35,745 nucleotides of DNA from CAZZBK01 sp964652155 (GTDB lineage: Bacteria; Planctomycetota; Planctomycetia; Pirellulales; PNKZ01), in assembly GCA_964652155.1 (NCBI GenBank), contig CAZZBK010000049.1:1-35745 (forward strand). Direction: 5' to 3'. Made by a program: the position numbers and the translations under genes. Positions 9,810 to 17,840 of this stretch are shown piece by piece (the first letter of the stretch is position 1; each line of letters opens with the position of its first letter). The notes beneath the pieces are model-generated. The model did not search any database. It saw only the letters and a program-made list of their open reading frames with translations, and was not told the origin of the DNA.

Positions 9810-10997
9810 ATGCGCCTGATTACCCGATATGTCATCATCGAAACGCTCAAGGTGTTTGTCGTCGCTCTGGCGGCGCTCACATTGGTGATGGTCATTTTCG
9901 GCTTGGTTCGCGAGGCGCAGAGCCAAGGCCTCGAGCCGCGACACGTGCTGCGGATCGTGCCCTATATCCTGCCCGACTCGCTCCGTTACACCATCCCCGC
10001 GACCGCTTTGTTCGCCGTCACGATCGTGTGCGGCCGGATGTCGGGCTCAAACGAAGTGGTGGCCATGAAGAGCTTGGGGATTAGTCCTTGGGCCGTGATT
10101 GGGCCGATCTATGCGCTGGCGCTCGTGCTCAGCTTGTTGACCGTGTGGATCAACGACCTGGCCGTATCCTGGGGGCGGACCAACGTCCGCCGCGTGATCA
10201 TCGAGAGCGTCGAGGAGATCGCCTACGGGCTGCTTCGTTCGCAGCGCAGCTTTCAGTCGCCGCAATTCTCGATCATCGTCAAGGGGGTCGACGGCCGACG
10301 CCTCATCCATCCGATCATCAACATCAAAGGAGGAGGCAAGGGGAAGCCGCCGATCACGCTCGCCGCAGCCGAGGCAGAACTCGAGTCCGACACCAAGGAA
10401 ATGTTGCTGATGATCGTGTGTCGCGACGGCAACATCAACGTCGAGGGACGCACGCGCGTCCGCTTCGAGCACGAACGGATCCCCATCCCGCTCGAATCGG
10501 CCAGCCCAACCGGCATGGATATCGTCACGCCGGCCTATATCCCCGGGGCTCAACTGCCGGTCGAAACCGCGCTGGCAAAAGAGAAAATCGAGAAGTTCAT
10601 CCACTATCGGGCCGGTCGGGCCGTGAGCGATTTGCTGTGTGGCGAGTTCGCCTACCTCGACAACTCGGAAACGCGACTACAGGCCCATATTCTCGACGAA
10701 ATGTGGGGCAACCTGGCCCGACTCAAAACCGAACCCCATCGCCGCTGGTCGAACGGGTTCAGTTGCCTGTTCTTCGTCATGATCGGCGCGCCATTGTCGA
10801 TCTGGTGGCGCAATGGCGAAATCCTCTCGAGCTTTTTCGCCTGCTTTGGTCCGATTCTGATTTTGTATTATCCGTTGCTCGCCCTCGGGGTGCAGCAAGC
10901 CAAGGACGGCCATCTGCCGCCGATCAGCGTGTGGATCGGCAATGTCGTGCTCGGGTTGCTAGGCGGCTTTTTGCTGCGGCACGTGATCCGCTATTGA
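9810..10997 (+). CDS. LptF/LptG-family permease (YjgP/YjgQ)
   Basis: These proteins form the membrane part of the ABC transporter that extracts lipopolysaccharide from the inner membrane for transport to the outer membrane. The 395 residues have the family layout: three N-terminal membrane helices (about 13-33, 55-75, 100-122), a large periplasmic beta-jellyroll domain (about 125-310), and three C-terminal helices (about 315-335, 345-370, 373-392). The family motif is seen at 60-100 (IPATALFAVTIVCGRMSGSN, then EVVAMKSLGISPW). Only one copy is present here, so a partner LptF/G must lie elsewhere if the usual heterodimer exists. It follows the Nudix gene by 97 bp and ends 21 bp from the convergent WD40 gene. 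An outer membrane with LPS-like lipid is implied. Confidence 0.9.
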   Translation: MRLITRYVIIETLKVFVVALAALTLVMVIFGLVREAQSQGLEPRHVLRIVPYILPDSLRYTIPATALFAVTIVCGRMSGSNEVVAMKSLGISPWAVIGPIYALALVLSLLTVWINDLAVSWGRTNVRRVIIESVEEIAYGLLRSQRSFQSPQFSIIVKGVDGRRLIHPIINIKGGGKGKPPITLAAAEAELESDTKEMLLMIVCRDGNINVEGRTRVRFEHERIPIPLESASPTGMDIVTPAYIPGAQLPVETALAKEKIEKFIHYRAGRAVSDLLCGEFAYLDNSETRLQAHILDEMWGNLARLKTEPHRRWSNGFSCLFFVMIGAPLSIWWRNGEILSSFFACFGPILILYYPLLALGVQQAKDGHLPPISVWIGNVVLGLLGGFLLRHVIRY

Positions 10998-11018
10998 GCG
11001 CGTGAGTTCGATAGACTC

Positions 11019-12227
11019 TTATTTTTTGGCGTCCTTGGCTTTCTCGTCGACCTTGGGGGCCGGGAACCGTTCTTGTTTCGTGTCCAGGTTCCAGAGCTTG
11101 AGCGCGTCGCCGTGGCTGCCGGTGGCGAGCGTCTTGCCGTCGGGCGAGAAGGCCACGGCCCAGGCGCTGCCGTTGTAGCCTGTGAAGGCGTGCAGCTCTT
11201 TTTTCGTGGCGAGGTCCCATAGCTTGACCGAGCGATCGTGCCCGGCCGAGGCGAGCCACTTGCCGTCGCGGCTCAGGGCGAGGCCGTGGACCCAGTTCTT
11301 GTGGGCCTCGATCGAGGCGAGCTCGCTCGGTGAGGGGACTTTCTTGGGGGGCTCGGCCGCCGGGGCGTCTTTCTTGTCGCCGTCTTTCTTCTCGGCGTCG
11401 GGCTTTTTGTCGTCTTTCTTCTCGTCCTTTTTCGCCTCGTCTTTTTTGGGCTCCTCTTTTTTCGGCGCTTCCTTTGGGGGAGCTGCTTTCTTGACCGCCT
11501 TCGATTCGTCGAGCGTCCAGAGCTTTATCAGTCGATCGGCGCTGCCGGTGGCGAGGGTTTGACCGTCGCCCAGCAAGGCCAGCGCGAGGATGGCGTCGTC
11601 GTGACCTTCGAGCTTGAGCCGTTCCTTGCCGTCACCGGTGTTCCAGACGATGACCGTCTTGTCGTTGCTGCCGGTGATGAGCTTCTGGCCGTCGGCGGAG
11701 AGCGTCAGGCAGGTGACCGCGCCGCTGTGTCCTTGGTAGACTTGCTTTTCTTGCGGGGGCGCGGTCGTGATGTCCCAGAGCTTGACCGTGGTGTCGTCGC
11801 TGGCGGTAAGCAGTGACTTGCCGTCGGCGGTGAAGAGCACGCCATGAACCCAATGCTTGTGCGGGGCAAACGACAGCTTTTCTTTTTTCGCGGCCACGTC
11901 CCACAGTTTTACCGTGCCATCGTAGCCGCCGGTGGCCAGCGTCGCGCCGTCGGGCGAAAAGGTCACGCACCACACGGCGGTTTCGTGCCCTGCGAACGAC
12001 GCCCGTTGCTGGCCGCTGACAGGGTCCCAAAGCCGCACCTCGCCCGGTCGATACAGCAGGGTTTGTCCGCCGGTGGTGGCGAGCAGATCCCCCTTGGGCG
12101 AGAACGCGGCGGCGGTGACCCAGCCGCGATGGGTGCCGATGCTGGGCGCGTCAGCCGCGTGCGACTGTGCACTCGACGAGAGCGCAATGACAACCACCAA
12201 CCAGTGACTGAGCCACGAACGTGTCAT
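11019..12227 (-). CDS. Exported WD40-repeat beta-propeller protein
   Basis: The 402-residue protein has an N-terminal signal peptide (WLVVVIALSSSAQSHAA) and seven WD40 repeats, enough for one closed propeller. Repeats start with GTHRGWVTAAAFSPKG, GHETAVWCVTFSPDG, PHKHWVHGVLFTADG, GHSGAVTCLTLSADG, GHDDAILALALLGDG, AHKNWVHGLALSRDG and GYNGSAWAVAFSPDG, and most end in LWD or LWN. Between blades 5 and 6 is a charged linker of about 70 residues made almost only of Lys, Glu, Asp, Pro and Ala (roughly 245-315). Such propellers bind other proteins; no partner can be named. Convergent with the LptF/G gene and divergent from the lysine-tailed small protein. Confidence 0.92.
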   Translation of the reverse strand: MTRSWLSHWLVVVIALSSSAQSHAADAPSIGTHRGWVTAAAFSPKGDLLATTGGQTLLYRPGEVRLWDPVSGQQRASFAGHETAVWCVTFSPDGATLATGGYDGTVKLWDVAAKKEKLSFAPHKHWVHGVLFTADGKSLLTASDDTTVKLWDITTAPPQEKQVYQGHSGAVTCLTLSADGQKLITGSNDKTVIVWNTGDGKERLKLEGHDDAILALALLGDGQTLATGSADRLIKLWTLDESKAVKKAAPPKEAPKKEEPKKDEAKKDEKKDDKKPDAEKKDGDKKDAPAAEPPKKVPSPSELASIEAHKNWVHGLALSRDGKWLASAGHDRSVKLWDLATKKELHAFTGYNGSAWAVAFSPDGKTLATGSHGDALKLWNLDTKQERFPAPKVDEKAKDAKK

Positions 12228-12282
12228 GATCGGACACCTTTAATCAAGCGAAGGTAATCATGCGAAGGGGGGAATGCATGGA

Positions 12283-12298
12283 AGCGATTATAATCGCT
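12283..12298. promoter_or_regulatory. Perfect 16-bp palindrome, possible operator
   Basis: AGCGATTATAATCGCT is its own reverse complement and contains TATAAT on both strands. It lies in the 176-bp gap between the divergent WD40 gene (start 12227) and the small lysine-tailed gene (start 12404). No good -35 box sits 16-18 bp from either TATAAT. A dimeric repressor site, or a -10 element used with an unknown sigma factor, are both possible. Confidence 0.35.
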
Positions 12299-12331
12299 CG
12301 GCAGCGTAAAATCCCCCTCGACCTACCCATC

Positions 12332-12359
12332 TTGCAGGAAGTGAGTGAGCATCTAGAAT
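12332..12359 (+). promoter_or_regulatory. Weak sigma-70-like promoter candidate for the small lysine-tailed protein
   Basis: TTGCAG, 16 bp, TAGAAT. The -10 matches 5 of 6, the -35 only 3 of 6. Its distance to the start at 12404 (about 45 bp) is reasonable. Confidence 0.3.
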
Positions 12360-12403
12360 AGAACGCAGCTTACATCATTCATTGTCGAGGAGCACTTACC
12401 GCC

Positions 12404-12556
12404 ATGTCAGGACCGATCATTCGCACAGGCCCCACCCCGCTGTTCTCACAGAACTGGGACAACGTGTTTGGCAAGCGGAAGGGCGCGCAAGCAGCCACTG
12501 CCAAGAAGGCCACCGCGAAGAAGGCGAGCAAGAAGGCCCCGAAGAAGAAAAAGTAA
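12404..12556 (+). CDS. Small protein with lysine-rich, histone H1-like tail
   Basis: The gene encodes 50 residues. The first half (MSGPIIRTGPTPLFSQNWDN, then VFGK) is ordered-looking and aromatic. The second half is an Ala/Lys tail with repeated AKK units (ATAKKATAKKASKKAPKKKK), 14 lysines in the last 28 residues. A well-placed GAGGAG at 12387-12392 precedes the ATG by 11 bases, which supports real translation. From memory, short proteins with the RTGPTPxFxxNWDxVFG start recur in planctomycetes, but I cannot verify this here. The tail resembles bacterial H1-like DNA-binding tails such as chlamydial Hc1, so nucleic-acid binding is a reasonable guess; the fixed N-terminal part suggests a specific partner. 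Function unknown. Confidence 0.75.
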   Translation: MSGPIIRTGPTPLFSQNWDNVFGKRKGAQAATAKKATAKKASKKAPKKKK

Positions 12557-12618
12557 CGATCGCGACGCGCGGCCGTTGAGAACCTGCCTCTGCTCCCGAC
12601 GTGTGCGGTGAGCGGCTT

Positions 12619-14160
12619 CTAATGGTGGCCGCCGACCGCGTGCAGCGTGGCGGCAATTGGTACCGCCTCGGGCGTGTCTTGGGTCTGAACACTATTGCCG
12701 CCGGCGACTTGCGCCTCGTCCAGCGATTGGGTCGCGCGTTCGACGATTGTTTCGGCGTCGTCGTCGTGCCGCACCTCGGCTACGCCGATGCTCACGGTGA
12801 ACTGCATCGGGTCGTGCCCTTCGCAGTTGACCTCGCATTGTTCGAGCGTCTGACGAATGCGCTGGGCCAGATCGACCGCCTTGGTCAGATTGGACGAGAG
12901 CAGCACAATGGCCAGTCGGTCGTCGGCTACCCGGGCGACCATATCGGTGTCGCGGCGCATGAGGTTGATGGCCTGCACGGCCTCGCGCAACACTTGCTGG
13001 CTCAGTTCCTTGCTTTGGCGGTCACGGATATTGCTGAACGAGTCGATCGAGCAAATCATGACGCTCACCGGCGTATGGTAGCGGTGGTTTTGCTCGATGC
13101 GGCGCCGCAACTCGACCGTGAACGCGTCGCGATTGGGCAGGCTTTGCAGCAGGTCGACCGTTTTGCTCAGCTCGACATCGGGCGTTTTAGCGACCGCCTG
13201 GGACGACTGCGGAACAATCATCGAGCCATCGTGCAAATGAGTGCAATTGCGGCCAGCCCGTTTCGAGGCGTAGAGCGCTTCGTCGGCCCGCTTGACGAGC
13301 GAGCTGGGATCTTCGCCCGTGATCGCCGAGGCCACGCCGCAACTCATGGTGACGTGCAGTTGTTGTTCCTCGAACATCAGCGTGACCGCTTCGATGGCCA
13401 GTCGAGCGCGTTCAGCCCCAAGTCCGCCGCCGGTCAATTCGGTGGCCGGCATGATGATCGCAAATTCCTCGCCGCCGTAGCGGCAGACCAAATCCACGTC
13501 GCGCATCGCCTTGCTGAGCGCTTTGGATGTTTCCTTGAGCACCTGATCGCCCGCCTGGTGGCCGTGGGTGTCGTTGAACTTCTTGAAGTAATCGATGTCT
13601 CCCATCATCAGCGTGACGGGCGTGCGATAGCGATGATACTCGGCGACGCGACGGCCCAACTCGTCGTCAAACGCGCGGCGGTTGAGCGCGCCGGTTAAGG
13701 CGTCGGTGCGGGCCTGGGCCATCTGCTTCTCGAGCGCTTTCTGCTGCTCGACCAGCTTGGCTTCGGCTTCTTGCAGCTGGGCTTGCAGCGATTCGTTGGC
13801 CTGTGTGACCTTCGAGACGGTGCTCAAGAGCGCGTCTTGTAGTTCGCTCGTGTCGCCGTGGGCCGCATGGGCCAGTTCGGCATTGATCGCCTGCACGCTG
13901 CTGTTGTGTTGGCCGACATTGGCACCGACGCTGCCGACCAAGTCCTGTAATTTGCGCATCTGTTCGTCCATCTCCTGGACTTTTTGGTTCTGCTGTTCCA
14001 TCAGCTCTTTCATGATCGAATCGCGCAGCCCGTCGGTGTTGGCCACGGAGCCGGCGGATCCCGGCGACGGTTGACGCAGCCAGGCACCCAACGCACCGCC
14101 CACCACCAATTGAACGGTCGATAACCCCAGCAGCGTACCAATTCCAAATTCACTACTCAT
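12619..14160 (-). CDS. Membrane-anchored diguanylate cyclase with tandem GGDEF domains
   Basis: The 513 residues comprise an N-terminal membrane segment (about 5-27), a long coiled coil (about 45-150), and two GGDEF domains. The first (about 150-310) has the active motif GGEEF at 229-233 and an upstream RxxD inhibitory site (RDVD, 220-223) at the correct five-residue spacing, so it should make c-di-GMP with product inhibition. The second (about 340-490) is degenerate: ADDRL at 412-416 replaces GGDEF, while RDTD at 403-406 is kept. I chose the ATG at 14160 because it leads directly into the membrane segment; 28 more codons are open upstream without features. It is convergent with the small lysine-tailed gene and divergent from nadK. 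Confidence 0.93.
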   Translation of the reverse strand: MSSEFGIGTLLGLSTVQLVVGGALGAWLRQPSPGSAGSVANTDGLRDSIMKELMEQQNQKVQEMDEQMRKLQDLVGSVGANVGQHNSSVQAINAELAHAAHGDTSELQDALLSTVSKVTQANESLQAQLQEAEAKLVEQQKALEKQMAQARTDALTGALNRRAFDDELGRRVAEYHRYRTPVTLMMGDIDYFKKFNDTHGHQAGDQVLKETSKALSKAMRDVDLVCRYGGEEFAIIMPATELTGGGLGAERARLAIEAVTLMFEEQQLHVTMSCGVASAITGEDPSSLVKRADEALYASKRAGRNCTHLHDGSMIVPQSSQAVAKTPDVELSKTVDLLQSLPNRDAFTVELRRRIEQNHRYHTPVSVMICSIDSFSNIRDRQSKELSQQVLREAVQAINLMRRDTDMVARVADDRLAIVLLSSNLTKAVDLAQRIRQTLEQCEVNCEGHDPMQFTVSIGVAEVRHDDDAETIVERATQSLDEAQVAGGNSVQTQDTPEAVPIAATLHAVGGHH

Positions 14161-14541
14161 GTTGTTCTTTTCTCGCAAACAGCAACTATCTGCTTCACGG
14201 TTGGCGCTCGACGCACCGACGGTGGTTCTCAATCCACACGGCACGCTTTCGACTGTCGGTAAAACTCTAGCTTGAGCCTGGACTTCTCCCCCAACAGTGA
14301 CTGGAGTTTTCGGGTAAATATCGACCCGCCTATACTCATCGTAACAGCTATGACGAATATGCGAGGCAATTCTGAGCTAGGCATCGAGGGGGGGGCTGCG
14401 AACCATCTTTCATGCTGATAGAAACGGTTGCTCGTCTCGCTCGAACTCATTGTTTTCCAAGCGGCAGGGGGAACGTTTTCGGCCAATTTTGCAGCCGCAT
14501 GCCTCTCGCTCGCCACCCGTCGACGGTCTATCATCGAGAGT
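14161..14541. other. Intergenic region between divergent cyclase gene and nadK
   Basis: These 381 bases hold no gene I can support. There is a run of eight G near 14390 and an imperfect inverted pair AAAACTCTAG (near 14263) and TGGAGTTTT (near 14310). I did not find a convincing promoter for either flanking gene. Confidence 0.4.
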
Positions 14542-15402
14542 ATGTCAACAGCTAGCACATCACGCTTGCGGATCTTGGTCTTGGGGCTGGGCGATCGTCC
14601 CCAAGTGGTGGCCGACGTCGAACGCTTGCGTCAGCCGCTGAGCGAGCATTTTGACATTGCCAGCTGGGATCTCGGCTTTCAGGCCGATCTCAGCTCGGTC
14701 GAGGCCGACCTGGCCTTTGTCTTTGGCGGTGATGGGTCCGTTCTCCGCGCCACCCATCAGATGGGCTACCGACAGGTGCCCGTCGTGGGCGTCAACATGG
14801 GCACGCTCGGCTTTCTTGCCGCCCTGCATCCCAACGACGTGCTAGCTGTGCTGGGTGACCTGGCAGCCCGCCGCTATCGGGTCGTCGAGCATCTGATGTT
14901 CGAGTGCAGCTTGCTGCATTATGGTGTCGAGGTCTGGACCCGGCTCGGCTTGAACGAGGTCGCCATTCGCGCCGGCGCGCCGTTTCGCATGCTGCACGTG
15001 AATCTCTACGTTGACGCAGAATGGGTCACCACCTATAGTTGCGACGGCCTGATCATCAGCACCCCCGTCGGTTCGACCGCGCACAGCATGTCGGCCGGCG
15101 GACCCATTCTCCGCAAAGACCTGCAAGCCTTCGTCATCTCGCCCATCGATCCGCACACGCTGACCCATCGACCCGTGGTCGATTCGGCCGACCGGACGTT
15201 CGAGCTCGATGTGCCGGCCGAGCAGAGCGGCGCGGCGATCGTGATCGACGGCCAAGTGGTCAGCGACTTGACCGAGGGACACCGCTTGCGAGTGCGACGC
15301 GCCGCGGCGCGGTTCCAGTTGGTCGAGGTTGCCGGTCACGGCTACTACGGTACCTTGCGCGAAAAGCTCCGCTGGAGCGGCAGCTTGACCCGCAACGGAT
15401 AG
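14542..15402 (+). CDS. nadK: NAD kinase
   Basis: NAD kinase phosphorylates NAD to NADP with ATP or polyphosphate and is the only route to NADP in most bacteria. The 286 residues show the hallmark GGDG motif (FVFGGDGSVLRATHQM, GGDG at 62-65), the NMGTLGFLA segment, the NEVAIRAG region, and the NAD-binding GLIISTPVGSTAHSMSAGGP. Length fits the family (about 270-300). I set the start at the ATG at 14542, preceded by GAGAG, just before the first Rossmann strand RLRILVLGLGD; the frame remains open 114 bases upstream without conserved sequence. It is followed 78 bp later by an unrelated secreted protein. Confidence 0.95.
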   Translation: MSTASTSRLRILVLGLGDRPQVVADVERLRQPLSEHFDIASWDLGFQADLSSVEADLAFVFGGDGSVLRATHQMGYRQVPVVGVNMGTLGFLAALHPNDVLAVLGDLAARRYRVVEHLMFECSLLHYGVEVWTRLGLNEVAIRAGAPFRMLHVNLYVDAEWVTTYSCDGLIISTPVGSTAHSMSAGGPILRKDLQAFVISPIDPHTLTHRPVVDSADRTFELDVPAEQSGAAIVIDGQVVSDLTEGHRLRVRRAAARFQLVEVAGHGYYGTLREKLRWSGSLTRNG

Positions 15403-15480
15403 CCGGTCGCCCAAGCCATAGGATGGCGCGGGCACGATGTTCGTAGACTGACTTCGATCTCTCGAAAGGATGCGAGAATC

Positions 15481-16488
15481 ATGCTCGTTCGTTGCGCGGC
15501 TTTCGCCTTCATCGCTTTGTCTGGCCTGCTCGTCGGCCCTGACACTCAGGCTCAAACCAGCACCGCGCCCCGGCCACCCCTCAAAAGTGCGCCCCAGAAA
15601 ATCACGGCGCCAAAACCAAACGCGCCGACCTCGAAAAGCGCCCCCACACAGACCACCACCAACAGTAAGTCGGCCGAACCGCTCTACTTATTGCGGTACA
15701 AATTCCAGACCGGCGAGACCATTCGCTGGGAGGTCGAGCATCTCGCCAATGTGAAGATGAGCGCCGCCGGCTCCACGCAATCGGCCGACACCTACAGCAA
15801 CTCCGTCAAAGCCTGGCGCGTCACCGGAGTCGATTCGCGCGGCCGTGCCACCTTCGAGCAGTCGATCGAACGGGTCAAGATGCGGCAGAACCTCACCGGA
15901 CGACCCGAGGCCACCTACGACAGCACGATCGACAAGGAAGCGCCCGTCGGGTTTCAAGACGCGGCCAAAGCGGTCGGCGTGCTGCTCGCGACCATCACGC
16001 TCGACAACACCGGCAAGCTCATCAAGCGCGAAGACAGCGCCGTCAAGCACACGGCCACCACCGCTCAGTTGACCATTCCGCTCCCCGACGAGCCCGTGGC
16101 GATCGGCCGTGATTGGAGCATCCCCGACGACCTGCAAGTGACCGGCCGCGATCAGCAGCCCAAGAAGATCGCCCGTCGGCAACTCTTCACGCTCGAATCG
16201 GTTCGCAATGGCATCGCGACGATCAAGGTCGAAACGCAGTTGCTCGCGCCGGTGCACGACCCGTCGATCGAAGCTCAATTGGTGCAAGGCGAGATGAACG
16301 GCCGCGTGCGGTTTAACATCGAGCGCGGGCGCATCGAAAGCCAGCAGATGGATCTCGACAAGCATCTGGTGGGCGTGCAAGGTGAGGGTAGTTCGATGCA
16401 CTATGTTTCGCGATTCAGCGAGACGTTGCTGGGCAGCCAAGACCGAACCGCCGCCAAGCCCAAGATCGTCGGCCCCCCCGCGCCGTAA
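15481..16488 (+). CDS. Exported protein of unknown function
   Basis: The 335-residue protein begins with a signal peptide (about 1-24: AAFAFIALSGLLVGPDTQAQ). A Pro/Thr/Lys/Ser-rich disordered linker follows (about 25-62), then a soluble domain of about 270 residues. That domain starts LYLLRYKFQTGETIRWEVEH and looks all-beta, with alternating hydrophobic strands (TFEQSIERVKM, GIATIKVETQLL, GRVRFNIERGRI). I do not recognise the family. AAAGGA lies about 11 bases before the ATG. The sequence pattern of paired strands and a TLDNTGKLIKRED segment is like other planctomycete secreted proteins I have seen described only as hypothetical. Location is likely periplasm or cell surface. Confidence 0.85.
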   Translation: MLVRCAAFAFIALSGLLVGPDTQAQTSTAPRPPLKSAPQKITAPKPNAPTSKSAPTQTTTNSKSAEPLYLLRYKFQTGETIRWEVEHLANVKMSAAGSTQSADTYSNSVKAWRVTGVDSRGRATFEQSIERVKMRQNLTGRPEATYDSTIDKEAPVGFQDAAKAVGVLLATITLDNTGKLIKREDSAVKHTATTAQLTIPLPDEPVAIGRDWSIPDDLQVTGRDQQPKKIARRQLFTLESVRNGIATIKVETQLLAPVHDPSIEAQLVQGEMNGRVRFNIERGRIESQQMDLDKHLVGVQGEGSSMHYVSRFSETLLGSQDRTAAKPKIVGPPAP

Positions 16489-16495
16489 AAAAGCT

Positions 16496-16525
16496 TTGTC
16501 TCGGCAACGGTGCAGGGGATAGAAT
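16496..16525 (+). promoter_or_regulatory. Promoter candidate for the DUF433/DUF5615 pair
   Basis: TTGTCT, 18 bp, TAGAAT (4 of 6 and 5 of 6 matches). Transcription would start at or next to the ATG at 16532, so the message would be leaderless if that ATG is used, or have a leader of about 36 bases if the ATG at 16568 is used. Confidence 0.35.
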
Positions 16526-16531
16526 ACAAGC

Positions 16532-16870
16532 ATGGACACCAGCACACCACCGGCCGCCGCATCACGGATGCACGACCACATCATGCTCACCCCAGGCACA
16601 TGTGGCGGCAAAGCTCGGATCGAGGGGACCCGGATTCGTGTGCAAGACATCATGATCTGGCACGAGCGATTGGGGCGCTCGGCCGAAGAGATCGTTCGTG
16701 ACTATCCTCAGCTTTCATTGGCGCAGGTCTACGCGGCCTTGGCGTATTACTACGACCATCGCGCCGAAATCGACGCTCAGCTTCAAGCGGACGAGCAGAC
16801 CGTCGCGGCGATGAAGGCCTTGTTTCCATCACGTCTTCAGGCAATCGCTCCCGATGCCAAACCGGCATGA
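16532..16870 (+). CDS. DUF433 antitoxin-like protein
   Basis: The 112-residue protein belongs to the DUF433 family, small winged-helix-like proteins usually paired with DUF5615 toxins. The core is HIMLTPGTCGGKARIEGTRI, then RVQDIMIWHERLGRSAEEIV and SLAQVYAALAYYYDHRAEID, all typical of the family. Family members normally begin a few residues before the (I/D)xxxPxxxxGKPxIxGTRI segment, so the ATG at 16568 is an alternative start that would remove 12 residues. Its stop overlaps the start of the next gene in ATGA, so the two are translationally coupled. It would bind and neutralise the downstream protein and may repress the operon; this is inferred from the family. Confidence 0.85.
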   Translation: MDTSTPPAAASRMHDHIMLTPGTCGGKARIEGTRIRVQDIMIWHERLGRSAEEIVRDYPQLSLAQVYAALAYYYDHRAEIDAQLQADEQTVAAMKALFPSRLQAIAPDAKPA

Positions 16871-17202
16871 CTCCCGCCGTGCGATTCCACCTCGATGAGC
16901 ATGTCGACCCGGCGATTGCTCATGCCCTGCGGATTCGCAACATTGATGTGACCACCACACGCGAACAGGGGCTTGCTGCTGCCAGCGACCTCGAGCAACT
17001 GGCCTTTGCACGGCGTGAGGGACGCGTGCTGGTGACGCATGATCGCGATTTCCTTGGCTTGGCAGCCCAAGGATGTTCTCATGCAGGCATTTGCTACTGC
17101 CATCAGCATGCGCGTAGTGTAAGCGAATTGATCAAATCGTTGTCTTTGTTGGCCTTTCGTGTCGACCCGGCAGAGATGATCGGACATATCGAGTTCCTTT
17201 AG
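16867..17202 (+). CDS. DUF5615 PIN-like toxin candidate
   Basis: The 111-residue protein is a member of DUF5615, a compact PIN-like nuclease fold related to Mut7-C. The acidic residues typical of the fold are seen: Asp10 and Asp14 in FHLDEHVD near the N terminus, and Asp59 and Asp61 in VLVTHDRDFLGLA. Between them is the usual LRxxxIDVTTTREQGLAAASD segment. PIN-fold toxins cut RNA in a metal-dependent manner; activity of this family is less well studied. It overlaps the DUF433 gene by 4 bp. The pair sits between an exported-protein gene and apt with no mobile element visible. Confidence 0.85.
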   Translation: MTPAVRFHLDEHVDPAIAHALRIRNIDVTTTREQGLAAASDLEQLAFARREGRVLVTHDRDFLGLAAQGCSHAGICYCHQHARSVSELIKSLSLLAFRVDPAEMIGHIEFL

Positions 17203-17226
17203 CCTCATGCCGACGCGCTCAGCCGC

Positions 17227-17256
17227 TTGGAAGAAACCATCCTGACGGGTTACAAT
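17227..17256 (+). promoter_or_regulatory. Promoter candidate for apt
   Basis: TTGGAA, 18 bp, TACAAT (4 of 6 and 5 of 6). It lies 40 bp before the apt ATG at 17296 and explains why the open frame starting at 17227 is not the real translation start. Confidence 0.4.
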
Positions 17257-17295
17257 CGGCTCGCGCTATTTTCTCTTTTACTGCGAGACAACTGC

Positions 17296-17820
17296 ATGAG
17301 CCGCGTTGAACTGAGCGAACACGTTCGAGCGATCCCCGATTTTCCCAAGCCGGGCATCCTGTTCCGCGATATCACGCCGCTGCTCGCCTCGGGACCGGCA
17401 CTCACGGAAACGATCCGCCAGTTGGCCGACCACTTTCGCAACGCGAAGGTCGACGTCGTCGCGGCCGCCGAGGCGCGTGGCTTCATCTTCGCCGCGCCGC
17501 TCGCCATCGCCCTGGGCGTCGGCTTCGTGCCCGTCCGCAAGCCGGGCAAGCTCCCCTTCGACACCCACTCGTTTCGTTACGACCTCGAATACGGCAGCGA
17601 TACACTCGAAATCCACATCGACAGCTTTCAGCCAGGACAAAACGTGTTGCTGGTCGACGACCTGCTCGCGACCGGCGGGACGATGCGGGCCTGCTGCGAG
17701 TTGGTCAAAAAGACCGGCGCGACAGTCGCCGGCTGCGCCTTTGTGATCGAACTCACCTCGCTCGAAGGTGCCGCGCGACTCGCCCCCTATCAGGTCTTCA
17801 GCCTGCTCAAGTACGAGTAG
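17296..17820 (+). CDS. apt: Adenine phosphoribosyltransferase
   Basis: The enzyme makes AMP from adenine and PRPP in purine salvage. The 174 residues match the family length. Visible motifs are IPDFPKPGILFRDITPLL (about 12-29), AAEARGFIFAAPLA, GFVPVRKPGKLP, the flexible-loop YDLEYGSDTLEIH, and the PRPP-binding motif VLLVDDLLATGGTM (about 117-130). The ATG at 17296 is followed by MSRVELSEHVRAIPDFP, the normal N terminus. The gene ends 20 bp from the convergent kinase gene, with no clear terminator in that gap. Confidence 0.95.
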   Translation: MSRVELSEHVRAIPDFPKPGILFRDITPLLASGPALTETIRQLADHFRNAKVDVVAAAEARGFIFAAPLAIALGVGFVPVRKPGKLPFDTHSFRYDLEYGSDTLEIHIDSFQPGQNVLLVDDLLATGGTMRACCELVKKTGATVAGCAFVIELTSLEGAARLAPYQVFSLLKYE

Positions 17821-17840
17821 CCAGGCCTGCAAATGAAGCG

